Assembly: GCA_018340375.1 (NCBI GenBank)
Contig: JAFFJZ010000004.1
Coordinates: forward strand, 26,324,001 to 26,388,000
Origin: Gonatopus flavifemur
Taxonomy: Eukaryota; Arthropoda; Insecta; Hymenoptera; Dryinidae
Direction of reading: 5' to 3'
Length of the DNA: 64,000 nt
Part shown: piece after piece, positions 10,030 to 22,085 of the stretch
How the letters are laid out: every line of letters starts with the position of its first letter
Position numbering within the stretch: position 1 is the stretch's first letter
Program-made: the position numbers and the translations under genes
The notes under the pieces: model-generated
The model's database searches: none
What the model was told of the DNA's origin: nothing
The model's input: the letters and a program-made list of their open reading frames with translations, nothing else

Positions 10030-10560
10030 CGTTATTCGTATTCTCCCTACTGACAATACCAGGCAGAACTATAAAAAAAATTGTTGTCAGGCTTTCAACG
10101 GTTTTCATTTCAAAATATCCGGTCGGAAGCTGACAAAATTATTAACCGATTTTATTCGAAATGGACTGAAAAAAATTCCGAGTATTAAATCAGCGGACTT
10201 CACGTGATTTTGCATCTCGCAATTGACGTGAAACATAATCAACTGATTGGTGATTTTTCATCACCAACTCCATGCTTTTCGAGCATCAAACTGCTCGATT
10301 TTAGATCTCCAACTTTACGGTGGAATAATATCAAAAGATTCGAGATTCATGTTCTTCGATGTTATGATATTTCTTCACGCAGTTTGAGATGAAAAAATCA
10401 CCTAACCTCGAGATGCAAAATCACGTGGAGCTCGCTGATTCAATATCTCGGAATTTTTCTCCGTGTGGGCAAATCGGAATATCCTGTCAGAAGCTGACAA
10501 GAATTTTTCTGTCAGGTTTTGAAAGGTTGCTTTGAGCTTAGTGATTTCAGACAAAAGCAG
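10030..10560. mobile_element. composite palindromic element
   Basis: An outer repeat pair with 'GTCAGGCTTTCAACGG' (left) and 'CAGGTTTTGAAAGG' (right) belongs to the family seen at 37554-37728. Nested inside is a second palindrome (about 10170-10470) whose arms carry CACGTGATTTTGCATCTCG and CGAGATGCAAAATCACGTGG, plus an inner GGTGATTTTTCATC/GATGAAAAAATCACC stem. Non-coding. Confidence 0.6.
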
Positions 10561-10673
10561 GTAGAAACTTTGTTAAGTTTTGACCGATTTCCCTGAGACA
10601 AAAATGGTTTAAAGGATCATCACAGTGAAAATTTTTTTCCATTATCAAACAAGTTCGATAAGAATACAACGTA

Positions 10674-12563
10674 ATTGAGGGGCTGGATCGAGCAACTCGC
10701 CGAGCGCTCGCACCGCGTCACAAGTTTGATGCAAGAGGTCCCGGCGGAGGTCGAAAAAAAAAGTCGGAATTTTGGAAATGTAAAAATACTGAGTGATAGA
10801 GCTTGGAAAATCGATCCAAGTTACTCTCTACGATTTTTTTCTATGATTGATGATTTTCGAGAAAAAAGTCACAAACCATCAATTTTTCCACACCAAAAAT
10901 GATTATTTTTCAACATTCAACTCGTTCTAACTCGGTCATTGTTCAATGAATCGAAATGAATCTTGCGAATTTTGATTTGAGAGACTTCCCCGAAGATGCA
11001 AATGTAGGTAAAGTTCGTAAAAATTGATAACAAATTCATAAATTTTCAATACGAAGTAAAAATCACGTTTTTCATGCGTTGTATCAAGAAAGTGGTGGGG
11101 GAAGTACGAGGTACAAAAAACTTCCAGCGAGAAAGTTGTTCGCTAGTGTTTGAACTAATTCTGTGGGAAATTTCAGATCGATTCGACTAATAGTTTGCAA
11201 AATACAGCGATTTATTCATTAGCGCACAGCAAAAATTTTTCATAGTTTCGCGTCGTTTATAGGATAAATATCCGCGTCCGCGGCGAAGGTAGTATTCGCT
11301 CGATTTCTGAACGTAGGTTTGTTTTTTGGGTCGGAGGAAACGAATATTGGAGTATTTCTGTGAATGAAATTCATGATCGATGCCTTATTACAAATAATTT
11401 AATTGTTCAAAAGGCCTTTACAAATCAACTATTGGTATTAAGGGAAAGCTGTCCGGACGAAAAGAGTTACTTCTCTTGCGAGAAATAAGTTTGGGGCGGA
11501 ACATTTTTCATTGTTGTTTTTCATTCGGATATATTCATTTATTCACATAATCTATTTCACATATGTACATTAAATGTGCATAATTCATTCAATGTACATA
11601 ATTCTCGCAAGAGAAGAAACTTTTTTCGTCCGAACAGCTTTCCCTTAAAACCAATAGTTGACAATGAATGTACATATGTGAAATAGATTATGTGAATGAA
11701 TGAATATATTCAAATAAAAAACAACAATGAAAAATGTTCCGCACGAAACTTATTTCTCGCAGGAGGAGAAACTTTTTTTGTCCGAACAGTTTTCCCTTAA
11801 TACCAATAGTTGATTTGTGAAGACCTTTTGAACAATTAAATTATTTGTGATAAGGCATCGATCATGAATTTTATTTACAGAAATACTCCAATATTCGTTT
11901 CCTCCGACCCAAAAAAACAAACCTACGTTCAGAAATCGAGCGAATACCACCTTCGCCGCGGACGCGGATATTCATCCTATAAACGACGCGAAACTATGAA
12001 AAATTTTTGCTGTGCGCTAATGAATAAATCGCTATATTTTGCAAACTATTAGTCGAATCGATCTGAAATTTCCCACAAAATTAGTTCAAACACTAGCGAA
12101 CAACTTTCTCGCTGGAAGGTTTTGTACCTCGTACTTCCCCCACCACTTTCTTGATACAAAGCATGAAAAACGTGATTTTTACTTCGTATTAGAAATTTAT
12201 TAATTTGTTATTTATTTTTACGAACTTTACCTACATTTGCATCTTCGGGGAAGTCCCACGAATCAAAATTCGCAAGATTCATTTCGATTCATTGGGCAAT
12301 GACCGAGTTAGAACGAGTTGAATGTTGAAAAATAATCATTTTTGGTGTGAAAAAATTGATGGTTTGTGACTTTCTTCTCGAAAATCATCAATCATAGGAA
12401 AAAATCGTAAAGAGTGACTTGGATTGATTTTCCAAGCTCTATCACTCAGTATTTTTACATTTCCAAAATCCCGACTTTTTTTTCGACCTCCGACGGGACC
12501 TCTTGCATTAAACTTGTGACGCGGTTCGAGCGCTCGGTGAGTTGCTCAATCCAGCCCCTCAAT
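10674..12563. mobile_element. giant 1.9-kb foldback element
   Basis: Arms of roughly 900 bp run inwards from ATTGAGGGGCTGGAT (10674) and ATCCAGCCCCTCAAT (12563). They match almost base for base, including CCACCACTTTC-type and CCGCGGACGCGGATAT blocks at about 11090/12140 and 11275/11960. The centre near 11590 is rearranged: a segment of the arm (CTCGCAAGAGAAG... with GTCCGAACAGCTTTCCC) is present a third time at 11605-11660. Frames within it are shadows and none resembles a protein. As RNA it would form a very long hairpin. Confidence 0.85.
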
Positions 12564-12980
12564 TGATGATTTTACGATGAAATTCCAACAGGACCTCAAG
12601 AATAGAGGTTTTTTGACCGTTCACGTTCTGTTGGAGAAACGTATATGAATAGCATACTCTGTGAACCTTCTCAGCATATTGAATGCCCTTTACATGTGCT
12701 GTAAATGTTCTGATCATGCTGTACGAATTATGGTTACTGGGGGCGTAAATGTCGAGTTTTTTCTGAAAGGGTTTCAACGTTTCTCATCACTGATGTGATA
12801 ATCCTTTTATACTCACCAGAAAATAAATGAGAACCTGAAACTCATATTTACAGGCTCAATGAGAAAAATTCTTGAAAAATTTCCGTCGGACGCATAATTT
12901 TTGAAAAAAGTTGGCGCAAAATTTGAATCGCTTGTTTTGGTGCTTGAGTGCACTTAAATTGTATTACGAAAGAATTAGGC
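12564..12980. other. no gene seen
   Basis: AT-rich spacer between the foldback and the repeated module at 12981; short minus-strand frames show no motif. Confidence 0.4.
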
Positions 12981-13115
12981 AATAGGAAATGAGGTGTGCT
13001 TTTGTCAGTCACCCTATTATTCCGTATTACCTTCATCAGAATCAAATGTTTGGAGTTCAATAGGGAAATGTGTGGACGCTTATTCAATCCTATCAGTTAT
13101 TTCATCACTTAACCT
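12981..13115 (+). repeat. repeat block A, copy 1
   Basis: AATAGGAAATGAGGTGTGCT and the following ~110 bp (including GGAGTTCAATAGGGAAATGTG) recur at 14107-14250. A direct repeat spaced by 1.1 kb. Confidence 0.7.
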
Positions 13116-13199
13116 CTTTCTGTGGAATATGAATTTCGAGCATTGTTCAGGATTATAAGACATTTGTATTTGCCACTCACTGGCGAGTGATTACCCGAT

Positions 13200-13645
13200 G
13201 AGAATATCATCATGCAAGATTTGGATCTTATCGTTGTGCGTACGTGTGTACGAATCCCTTCCTCTGCCTATAGGCATGAGGAAGTGATAATTAGAGTAAC
13301 CAGTCAGTCGTTACGCCGCCGTTCGGGTGATCTCACCTACCGGTAATTCTCGTTGATCACTTCTGTGACTTTTCGCGCCAATTAGTGGCAAAAGAATTAG
13401 TGAACTCCTGTTCCTCGGGAGAGTGTCTGCTGTGCACTCTATTCATATTTTTTTGTGAGAGCTGATCTACCGATTCGTTTCACGATCTTTATCTCTACTT
13501 AGTTCGTTTCAGATCCCTTTTGATTGTTTTCGCGGTTGATACCGGAGCGGGGCGTGGCGGCTCGCGTATTCAAACGAGAGTGCGAACGTGCTATGCGTCC
13601 TATCTTTGTTAATTACACGTTAAAAAAAGTCGTTAGCGTTAAGGT
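13200..13645 (+). promoter_or_regulatory. GC-richer block, possible promoter and non-coding first exon
   Basis: This interval is much richer in G, C and CpG than its surroundings. It contains CAGTCAGTCGTTACG, which fits an arthropod initiator (TCAGT) context, and has a possible donor AAG|GTGCGTG at about 13640. No open frame of note, so any exon would be 5'UTR. A second GC-rich block at 14490-14860 is flanked by the same repeat blocks. Composition is the main evidence; transcription is inferred. Confidence 0.3.
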
Positions 13646-14019
13646 GCGTGATTTGTGAACATAATAGTGATAAGTGAAATTCGTTTATTTCTTAAATTTG
13701 TTTTGATTCTAAGTGGCTTCTTCGAAGCATGAATTTGTTAGTTTGAAAAATAAATCGTTCAAACGAGTTATATGTGATTCGTTAATGTCCTGGTCATATC
13801 CGGACTATAATTGGTTCAAAGTATAAGAAGAAGTATCCGAGATCACTCCTTCTGAGTGATTCTCCGATCATCATTTCCCTTTATTAGTTTCGTTTACAAG
13901 CATGTAGCAATGAATAATTCATTCTAAGAAACACTCATGTGCATGGACAACGATTTCTATAGAAATAGAATATGTATCCGATGATAATCAACAATTGTAA
14001 GAAAAGATCCGAATCCAAA

Positions 14020-14065
14020 GTTCAGAACTGTGAGAAAAACCCATCATTCAAAGTGAGTACCCTGG
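14020..14065 (+). repeat. repeat block B, copy 1
   Basis: ACTGTGAGAAAAACCCATCA and flanks recur at 14957-14990 (ACTGTGATAAAAACCCATCA). The order block A, GC-rich island, block B occurs twice in tandem. Confidence 0.6.
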
Positions 14066-14106
14066 TGGAAAAGACTCCTTAAATTCTATCAGAACATAAA
14101 CAAATA

Positions 14107-14250
14107 ATAGGAAATGAGGTGTGCTTTTGTCAGTCCGACCTCATTTCCTATTAACATCGTTGGAGTTTAAAATCATTGGAATTCAGTAGGGAAGTGTGTA
14201 GGAGATCGTTGAATCCCATTATTTTTTTTATCGCTCAATCCTTACGATAA
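14107..14250 (+). repeat. repeat block A, copy 2
   Basis: Second copy of the 12981-13115 block. Here it also contains a short inverted GGAAATGAGGT/ACCTCATTTCC pair. Confidence 0.7.
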
Positions 14251-14489
14251 AAATCGATCATCAACAAATTCGAAGGCAAATGCAATTAAATCTCATTACT
14301 TTCAATGTCAAATAATTTTTTCATCAATATGTTATAAGGAAGTGAGGATGAGGAGGAGGGGCGGGTGAAGAGAGCAAAGAAAATGTATTGGATATCGAAA
14401 TAAGAGTGCAAATATGTATATTGAAAAAAACTTCTCGGTAGGTGACTTACAATTAACTATAGCTTACCACTAAAAAATTGTGTGTAGAG

Positions 14490-14860
14490 TGAGAGGGGTG
14501 TGGTGTGTGTTTGTGTCGTCACGTCTTCGCTGGGTCGGTCGGCCTGGCCTCATCGTTCCCTTGGAGTCGCCGTTGAGGGAGGACCTTGGTCGAGGGCTCG
14601 AGGCTTGATGGGCGGCTAGTGGTAGGTGCTGAGAGGCCGAAGAATAACTGGCACTAATTTATCTTTGTATGTAATTGCCTCGTAGGGCACGTGGCTATTC
14701 CAGACTAAGGAAAGTCGTGGTGTAAAGAGAGTACGAGAGGAACTGTCTTCGCCGCCTTGGCTCATTACGACTCTCGCCGCTGCTATCACTCCCACCTCCT
14801 CGTTGGCGGCCCCTTCTTCTCTCTTCCTCTTCTCGCAACGCTTATGTTACAATGTTTTCC
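14490..14860. promoter_or_regulatory. second GC-rich block, possible regulatory region
   Basis: Dense in CG, TCG and GGC words (CGTCACGTCTTCGCTGGG, GTCGGTCGGCCTGGCC), unlike the AT-rich neighbourhood. No convincing protein; the frame at 14757-14966 is low-complexity Ser/Leu. Flanked by blocks A and B as at 13200-13645. Could be a conserved control region or a non-autonomous element body. Confidence 0.25.
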
Positions 14861-14956
14861 AGATAGTTGTACTTTGAATCAATTCAATGGCCACTTGGAA
14901 TCAATTTTCAAATATCTAGTATCGCCCCACGAAATGAAAGTTTACTTTTGCAGTCC

Positions 14957-14990
14957 AATACTGTGATAAAAACCCATCATTCAGAGGTAA
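14957..14990 (+). repeat. repeat block B, copy 2
   Basis: See 14020-14065. Confidence 0.6.
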
Positions 14991-15920
14991 TGAATCAGTA
15001 GCTATACTCAGACCCTCTTATGATCGGCAAATCAGTTATTTTCTAACGCATGCATTGTAAAAAAAGTGACATCTTGTGATTGATGGGAGAAGGTGCACAT
15101 CATTTTCATCCGTTTCATGGTCCTGTTACTCTTGAAAATAATTGAAATCTCCCATAATGCTCATATCTTTAATTGACCCGGTCCTGTGGAAACGGATGAA
15201 AACATACAATAACTTATCCCATGCTTCACGAGATGGCACTTTTGACGAATCATGAGTCAAAATGAAAATAATGAATACAAAAATTATAAAAAGACTTGAG
15301 TAACTGTCAGTTACTCAATCTTCAATAATGCATTCTGATCACAGTTATGAACTTTCGAATCGGACCTTTGTTTTGTTGATAAAACTGTTTGATATCATTT
15401 GGATACATATTTTACTTTCATAGAAATCGTTAATCATTAACATTAGCGTTTCTTGGGATGGATAATTCATCACCAAATGCTCGAAATTGAAAATTCGAAC
15501 CGGCTGGAGAATTTATTCATCGAGATTTCATTGAATTCTGGGATAAGTACAAGATTAAATCGATGGATAACATTACTGAATACTCACAAAGATTGAAGAG
15601 GGCAATGATTGAATTTTTTTCAAGACACAAATGAAAACCTACTCAAATCGATTATATAATTCTATAAAATGATTTGCAAAAATAAAAAACTAATTGAATT
15701 TATCTATATGTATATTTATTTTAAAAATATACCTCATAATCAAGTACAATATTATATCAATATATAAATACAGTTCAATTTGAATTTATCTTCAAAAATA
15801 GAATTCTTCAATCGGTCAGATTTTCTAAATAGCTCGACATAGGATTTCAATTCCAGCGGAATTTTGATCTATAAACTAGTACAAACAGAATCCTTGGTGC
15901 AGATTTCGGATCCATTTTTG
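14991..15920. other. AT-rich, no gene seen
   Basis: No reading frame, palindrome or tandem repeat of note. Confidence 0.4.
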
Positions 15921-16801
15921 TCACATCATTTGTTCCTTCAAGACCACTGTGTGCGATCCAACTTTTTTCGGATCAGGATGAGATAGTATCGGTATTGTAC
16001 TATCGTTAACAAAAGTGTTCGCAGCTAGCAATGCTTGTAGACGAGGAACTGGTCTTTTTTCTTCAATAGAACTTGCAGACGTAATTATTTTTATCCTACC
16101 TAAGTTGTGAAAGGTATTCTTGCCGTCAATAGTGTCCCTGGCGAAAATTTTTGTCATAATTTCTCATAATTTCTAAGAGCAAATATGTGAAATTCTATTG
16201 TCCTATCTCATATTTGCTTCATGAATTGGGACAAGGAGAAATTATGAAAAAAAATTCGGTCAGGGGTTAGTATCAAAATCGGCACTGTCGTGGGCGTACT
16301 GCACAAAGGCACCGGCTTTAAGGCTTGAATCGTCAAATTTAGCTACAGGTGTTTCGTAAAGTAGTGTCTGATAATACGATGCGCAAAAGCCGTGGGAATG
16401 AAAAATGTCAATAATATTTTTTTCTTACCGAATTTTCTGTGTCATGTCACTGATGAACCCAGAGAAGTTGTTGACACGAAGAATCGAGGACGAATAGCGC
16501 TTATGATGCTGTGAGCAATAGCAATCACGTGCCTCGTTCTATTAACCATCTGTTCCGTCACATGATGGTCTTTCAGTGATGCTGTAAAGAATGAAATTGA
16601 ATTTTCTGGAATTATTTCGTTCGGACTGTCTGCATTCTCCAGGAATTCAACACTTGCTGGATAGTACTCGCTATCGTACACGAAACTTTTCGCGTCTCTT
16701 TTTCAAATTTTTGCAGCTCCTTCAAGTACTTTTTTTTCTTCAGCTGCAGCATGTTGCTGTTTATTTTCGAAATTGACTTGCAATACATCATACAACGAAT
16801 C
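15921..16801 (-). pseudogene. multicopy arthropod repeat-family protein, 3' part (split by piggyBac)
   Basis: On the minus strand, from the piggyBac border inwards, the frames read a Glu/Ala/Gln-rich segment, an acidic segment (EYYPASVEFLENADSPNE), a basic 'NRTRHVIAIAHSIISAIRP' block, GAFVQYAHDSADF (about 16265-16305), and TIDGKNTFHNLGRIKIIT (about 16090-16145). 'GAFVQyxxDxADFn...TIDGkNTFHnmGgIxcvT' is a signature of a large unnamed protein family that is multicopy in many insects and behaves like a mobile-element product. In-frame stops and a ~95-bp palindromic insertion (about 16155-16250) break it. The 5' part appears beyond the piggyBac at 22124-22243. Function unknown. Confidence 0.45.
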
Positions 16802-17039
16802 TTAACCCTTTGCGGCATGGTGGCTATTATAATAGCCACCTCAATGTGTCTTAAGTTTACAGTTAACCAGAGACAATATAACGCTTTTTCCCCCAGTTTT
16901 TCTCTTCAATTTGATTTAGATGAGGACTTAGGAAGTATTCGGCATCACGTATACATTGTCAATCGTTTTACAAATTCTGATTTAAATGAATAAACAATGA
17001 GAAAAAGCCGTATTCATTGAATAACACAGGCAAACAAAA

Positions 17040-17965
17040 AAAAGAATTTGAAAAATTCGGAAAAATTCAAATGTACGTGTATTTCTATGTTCTTTGGGAC
17101 GCTGAACCCAAAAATGATAAGGAAAAAAAATTCCAACCCCTCTCTTATCCGCTAGCACCCTCCTACCACCCCCTGATGGGGGTTGAAGTTTAAACTTTCG
17201 TGAAAAATTCAAATCTATGTGGATTTCTATGCTTTTTAGGATGCTCAGACCGAAAATGATGACAAATAAGAAATTCCACCCCTCTCTTTCCCGCTAGCGC
17301 CCTGCCACCACCCCCTGCTGGGGGTTGAATTCCAAACTTTCGTAAGAAATTCAAATCCATGTAGATTTTTATTTTTTTTGGGATTCTGGAACCAAAAATG
17401 ATAAGAAAAAATGAATTCCATCCTTTCTCACCAGCTAGCACCCTCCTCCCGCCTGCTGATGGGGGTTGAATTTCAAATTTTCATAAAAAATGCGAATGTA
17501 TGTGGATTTCTATGTTTTCTGGGATGCTGAAACCAAAAATGATGAGGACAAAGAATTCCAACCCCTCTCTCACCCGCTAGCACCCTCCTACCACCCCCTG
17601 ATGAGGGCTGAGTTTGAAACTCACGTAAAAAAATTTGAATGCATATGTATTTCCATGTTTTCTAGGATGTTTGAATAAGAAATGATAACAAATAACAAAT
17701 TCAACCCCTCTTTCACCCGCTAGCACCCTCTTACCATCCCCGGACGAGAGTTGGATTCGAAACTCACGTGAAAAATTCAAATCTATGTGTATTTCCATGT
17801 TTTTTGGGACGCTTAAATCACAAATGATGACAAATAACAAATCAAACTCCTCTGTTACCCGCTAGTACCCCCTTACTACCCCCTTGAAGAGGGTTGAATT
17901 TGAAATTTTCTCACAAAATTAAGATGTATGTGTATTTCTATGTTCTTTGAGATGCTGAGACCATA
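17040..17965 (+). repeat. ~144-bp minisatellite array inside piggyBac, left block
   Basis: About seven units start near 17068, 17212, 17356, 17493, 17637, 17780 and 17922. Each has ATGT.ATTTCTATGTT, ATGATgA.AA, AATTCcACCCCTCT, CGCTAGCACCCTC and CCCCCTGATGGGGGTTGAA, the last a small stem. Open frames through it are shadows of the repeat. Confidence 0.85.
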
Positions 17966-18269
17966 AGCGACTGCAATCAACAATATTCACTGACTCGATT
18001 ACCTCCCCACACTCCTGTACAATCATTCGAAAGAATCTAATAGAATCCACGTGAAAGTCAGTTCTCAGCGAATTACGCTAACGATTGAGGATAAAACAGA
18101 AGAACCAAAGCTTTCATGAGCTCAATACTCAAAATTCCGGCGATCCAAAGTCAATCACTTGTTGATTCAACAGGTTAAACAGTATCCTATGTTGTAAACG
18201 TCAATACTTCATGAAATAGAAATATCAGATGCATTCATGATTTGGTTCTACTCTTAGCGGGTAACAAAG

Positions 18270-18690
18270 CGGTGGAATTTATTATTTGTTATCATTTCTT
18301 ATTCAAACGTCCCAGAGAACATGGAAATACATATACATTCAAATTTTTTACGTGAGTTTCAAATTCAGCCCCCATCAGGGGATGGTGGGAGGGAGCTAGC
18401 GGGCGAGAAAGGGGTTGAATTTCTATTTTGTTATCATTTTCGGTTCGAGCATCCCAAAAAACATAGAAATCCACATACATCTGAATTTTTTATGAAAATT
18501 TAAAATTCAACCCTCATCAGGGGGTGGTCGAAGGGTGCTAGCGAGTGAGAGAGGGATTGGAACCCTTTTCCCCTATCATTTTTGGTTTTAGCGTCCCAAA
18601 AAACATAGAAATACACGTACATTTGAATCTTTCCGAATTTTTCAAATTCAACCCCCATCAAAGGGTTGGTGAGGGCAAACGGGCGATTGA
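18270..18690 (-). repeat. inverted block of the ~144-bp minisatellite
   Basis: About three further units in reverse orientation relative to 17040-17965, separated from them by ~300 bp of unrelated sequence. Together they can form a long subterminal hairpin. Confidence 0.8.
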
Positions 18691-19169
18691 AAAAATTTTC
18701 AGAACTTTTGTGCTATCTGGGACGTGGATTACTCACGCGAGAATAATAATATGCACAGATTTCATAATCCATACAAAGATTCCAAAATATTATTATTTTT
18801 GTGCAAAATACCATTGTAATATTTATTTGAAGCTTTACCACTCAAAATTGATTTTCTACGCATGATAGACTTAGGGTTTTCATCACTACTCCGCAACTAG
18901 TTTTTTGTATCTATAATCGGAATATTAATTATTGTAATACATATTAGTATTACCTGAGATATGTCTATTGTTATTTGATATTGAGTAAAGACAACTCATC
19001 CGTGTTGAAGATCGCGTTTGTGTGGCAGGCTAACCGGATTGTGAAAAACTGTCTCCCGCAAATTTTTGTGTGAAAAGGCATTCTCCTGCATCAGTCGTGG
19101 AAACGACTGAAGTTCATACATCACTTATATTTGGTGCACAAGACATATCGCTTCATATAACTTCGAAAT
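18691..19169 (+). promoter_or_regulatory. presumed 5' leader of the piggyBac transposase
   Basis: Non-repetitive stretch between the minisatellite and the ATG at 19170. It contains GCATCAGTCGTGG near 19089, compatible with an arthropod initiator; no clear TATA box. Assigned by position. Confidence 0.3.
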
Positions 19170-20908
19170 ATGGATGAAATAACTGATATTCCCAGTGATG
19201 CTGAATCTATCGATGGGTTGTGTGATGATGATGATATTGAGAATGATTATACTGAATGTGATGGCGGAAGAAATCTTTCTGGGGATTATCCTGACTCAGA
19301 AAGTTCTGATGATGATAACATAGAATTCAATGATAATGATTTTATGTGGGCGGAAAGGAGGAAAACCCAAGATGATTCCCCATATACTGAAACTTTCGGT
19401 CCAAATATTACAGATGATGTTACCACACCTTTAGACATATTTTTATGTCTGTTCCCCCATGAACTTTTAGATTCAATTGTTGAACAAACAAACCTGTACT
19501 TGAGACAGATAAAAACTAAAGCTGATTCAATAACGTAAGAGGAATTACTAGTGTTTTTCGCTATAAATATAATGATGGGCGTGAAAAAATCCCTCTCTTA
19601 CCGCGATTATTGGTCGACAGATCCAAAATTGAATGATCCATCTATATGCAAATTGATGACGGTTAATAGGTTTGGATTTCTTCTGAGTCATTTACACATG
19701 GCTGATAACAGTCAAGAACCGAGAAAAGGAAATGAAAATTATGATAAATTGCATAAGCTAAGACAATTCTTAGATAAATTATCCGAAACTTCCAAGAATT
19801 GTTGGAAACCCAGCCAATCTATTGATGAATCCATGATCAAGTCCAAAGGCGGTAGCAGTTTGAAGCAGTACATGCCGAACAAGCCCACAAAACGTGGATA
19901 CAAAGTTTGGACGCGCGCAGATGCATCGCGATATGTGTGCGAGTTCCAGGTATACACAGGTAAAGCTGGAAGTGCTGAAAAGCAATTGTGTGCTCGAGGA
20001 GTGAAAGATTTGACGCGTAACTTAGTAGGAAAAAATCATCATGTATTTTTCGATCATTTTTTTACCGGTCTCGATCTTATGATAGATTTGAAAAAAGATG
20101 AAGTGTTCGCTTGTGGAACTGTTCGTTCCATCAGAAAGGGTTTACCAAGAAGCATTATTCCTGATAAAAAAATGGCGCATGGGCAGTATGAATACCGTAC
20201 TTGTGGTGCTGGAATTAGCTGGGTCAAGTGAATGAATAAAGAAGCTGTTTTTTTTTATCCAATCATCATGATCCTTGTGAGGTTACTGTGACAAATCGTA
20301 CACAAAAAGATGGTTCTCTAAAACAAGTAACTTGCCCAGTTATGTGCTCTGACTATCATGAAAATATGGGATATGTTGATAGATCTGATCACCTAATATC
20401 AACTTACAAAATTGATAGGAAATCAAAAAAATGGTGGCACCGCATGTTTTGGCATTTTTTGGAGGTAGCCATTATAAATGCATTGATTATTTACGATACC
20501 AGAAATCCAGCACATCCAATGGCATCAAAAAAATTCAGGTTATTTTTAGTAGATCAATTGGCAAGCCATCGTTTACCTACACCTACGGGAAGAAGATGTC
20601 GAAAAACATCTCCATCAAACGTAGTCAGGAAACCTACAGTATCTATTGAGACAAGACGATCTCAATCATGTCATATGCCCGTATGTGTAACCGTTCCAAG
20701 ACGTTGTGCTTTTTGTAGTACAAAGAGTCAACCTTGCAGGACTTCATATACCTGCAGTACTCGCAATGCGCCATTGTGCATAAAACATGATGAAAATTGT
20801 TTTCGAAATTACTTTACATGGACATTCTTATACATAAATTGTATAACCATAAAATCGAGAACACAAGATTGTGAAACTTTATGCTATAAAGAAAACTGTG
20901 GAAACTGA
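19170..20908 (+). pseudogene. piggyBac transposase (DDE_Tnp_1_7 type), inactivated
   Basis: The ATG at 19170 opens an acidic N-terminus typical of piggyBac proteins. The same frame continues past a TAA (19536-19538) into the catalytic core: SIDESMIKSKGGSSLKQYMP (first Asp), HHVFFDHFFTGLDL (second Asp) and, after a TGA at 20229-20231 and a frame change near a T9 run (20248-20256), MGYVDRSDHLISTYK (third Asp). A Cys-rich C-terminal domain follows (RRCAFCSTKSQPC ... CIKHDENCF). All three catalytic aspartates remain, so decay is limited to two nonsense codons and one frameshift. An A-rich 3' region with AATAAA follows (about 21010). Piecewise length suits the usual ~550-600 residues. Confidence 0.9.
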
Positions 20909-21394
20909 AGAGTTGAAAATGAGAAACGATTGAAAAATTTTTAATGAAAAATTGAGAAATTTGGGATGAATAAAAGAAATATAAAAATACGGAATGAAAA
21001 AGGAATACAAAATAAAGAAAATTAGAAAATACAAAGTTAAAAATACAAAAATTCAAAGAAAATTGAAAAACAGAAAAAAAAACAAAATAGAGACAATCGC
21101 CGCTACGTCCACGTTCGTGTCTCTGAAATCAACCGAACGCGGTGACTTTCATTGAAGCCTAAATCTATGAGAATTCATTGTCGAAAAATAAGGTTCTCTA
21201 AATGATTGATAAATAAATTCCTCTTCCTTAATTGTGCGATCTTCAAATGTTCATTCCTTTTTTTTCTTGTTCATTATTCGAATGAAAAATATTGAATTCC
21301 AGAAAAAAGAAGTTGGTCTACGGTGATTGATTCAAAAACAATAAGTTTACAAGCTTTTTGCAAAATCCCGGTTTCCCAATTTTTCTTACGCCAT

Positions 21395-22085
21395 CTGAAT
21401 TTGCTCTCTGAATTTTGGAAATTTGAGTTTGAATTCGCGATCAACGAACCGAAAGCCCCTCCGTGCATAAGGTTCAGCATGGTTACACGATTTTCAAAAT
21501 TTTCCGTCACCACCTTGGATCTGACATTTTGAATTTTGGAAATCTGCGTTCAGATTCGTAATCAGCAACCCGAAAAATCCCCGACACGTGAGTTTCAGCA
21601 AAATTCCGCGATTTTTAGAATTTCGCACTGCCATATTGGATCCGCCATTTTGGATTTTGGGAATCTGAGTTCGGATTCGTAATCAGCGATCCGGAAAATC
21701 CATGACACGTAAATTTCAGCAGAATCCCCCGATTTTTTACATTTTTCGCCGCCATCTTGAAACCGTCATCTTGAATTTTGCAAATCTGCGTTCAGATTCG
21801 TAATCAGCAACCCGAAAAATCCCCGACACTTGAGTTCCAGCAAAATTCCGCAATCTTTAAAATTTTCCACCGCCATATTGAATCCGCCATTTTGATTTTT
21901 GGAAATCTGAGTCCAGATTCGTAATCAGCGACCCGAAAAATCCCCGACACGTGAGTTTTAGCGAAATCCCCCATATTTTCAAATTCTTTGCCGTCATCTT
22001 GAATCTGTCATCTTGATTTTGCAAATCTGAGTCCAGATTCGTAATCAGCGACCTAAAAAACCCATATATACCAAGTTTCATGAAA
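21395..22085 (+). repeat. ~120-bp minisatellite array inside piggyBac, right block
   Basis: About six units begin near 21414, 21533, 21653, 21776, 21895 and 22015. Each contains AATCTG.GTtCAGATTCGTAAT, CAGC.ACCCGAAAAATCCCC and GCCAT.TTGAAtCCG. The sequence is unrelated to the left array. Confidence 0.85.

Noticed and set aside
17040..18700. Frames of 60-106 codons across the piggyBac left array
   Set aside because: They repeat with the ~144-bp unit and differ in phase from unit to unit; no protein motif.
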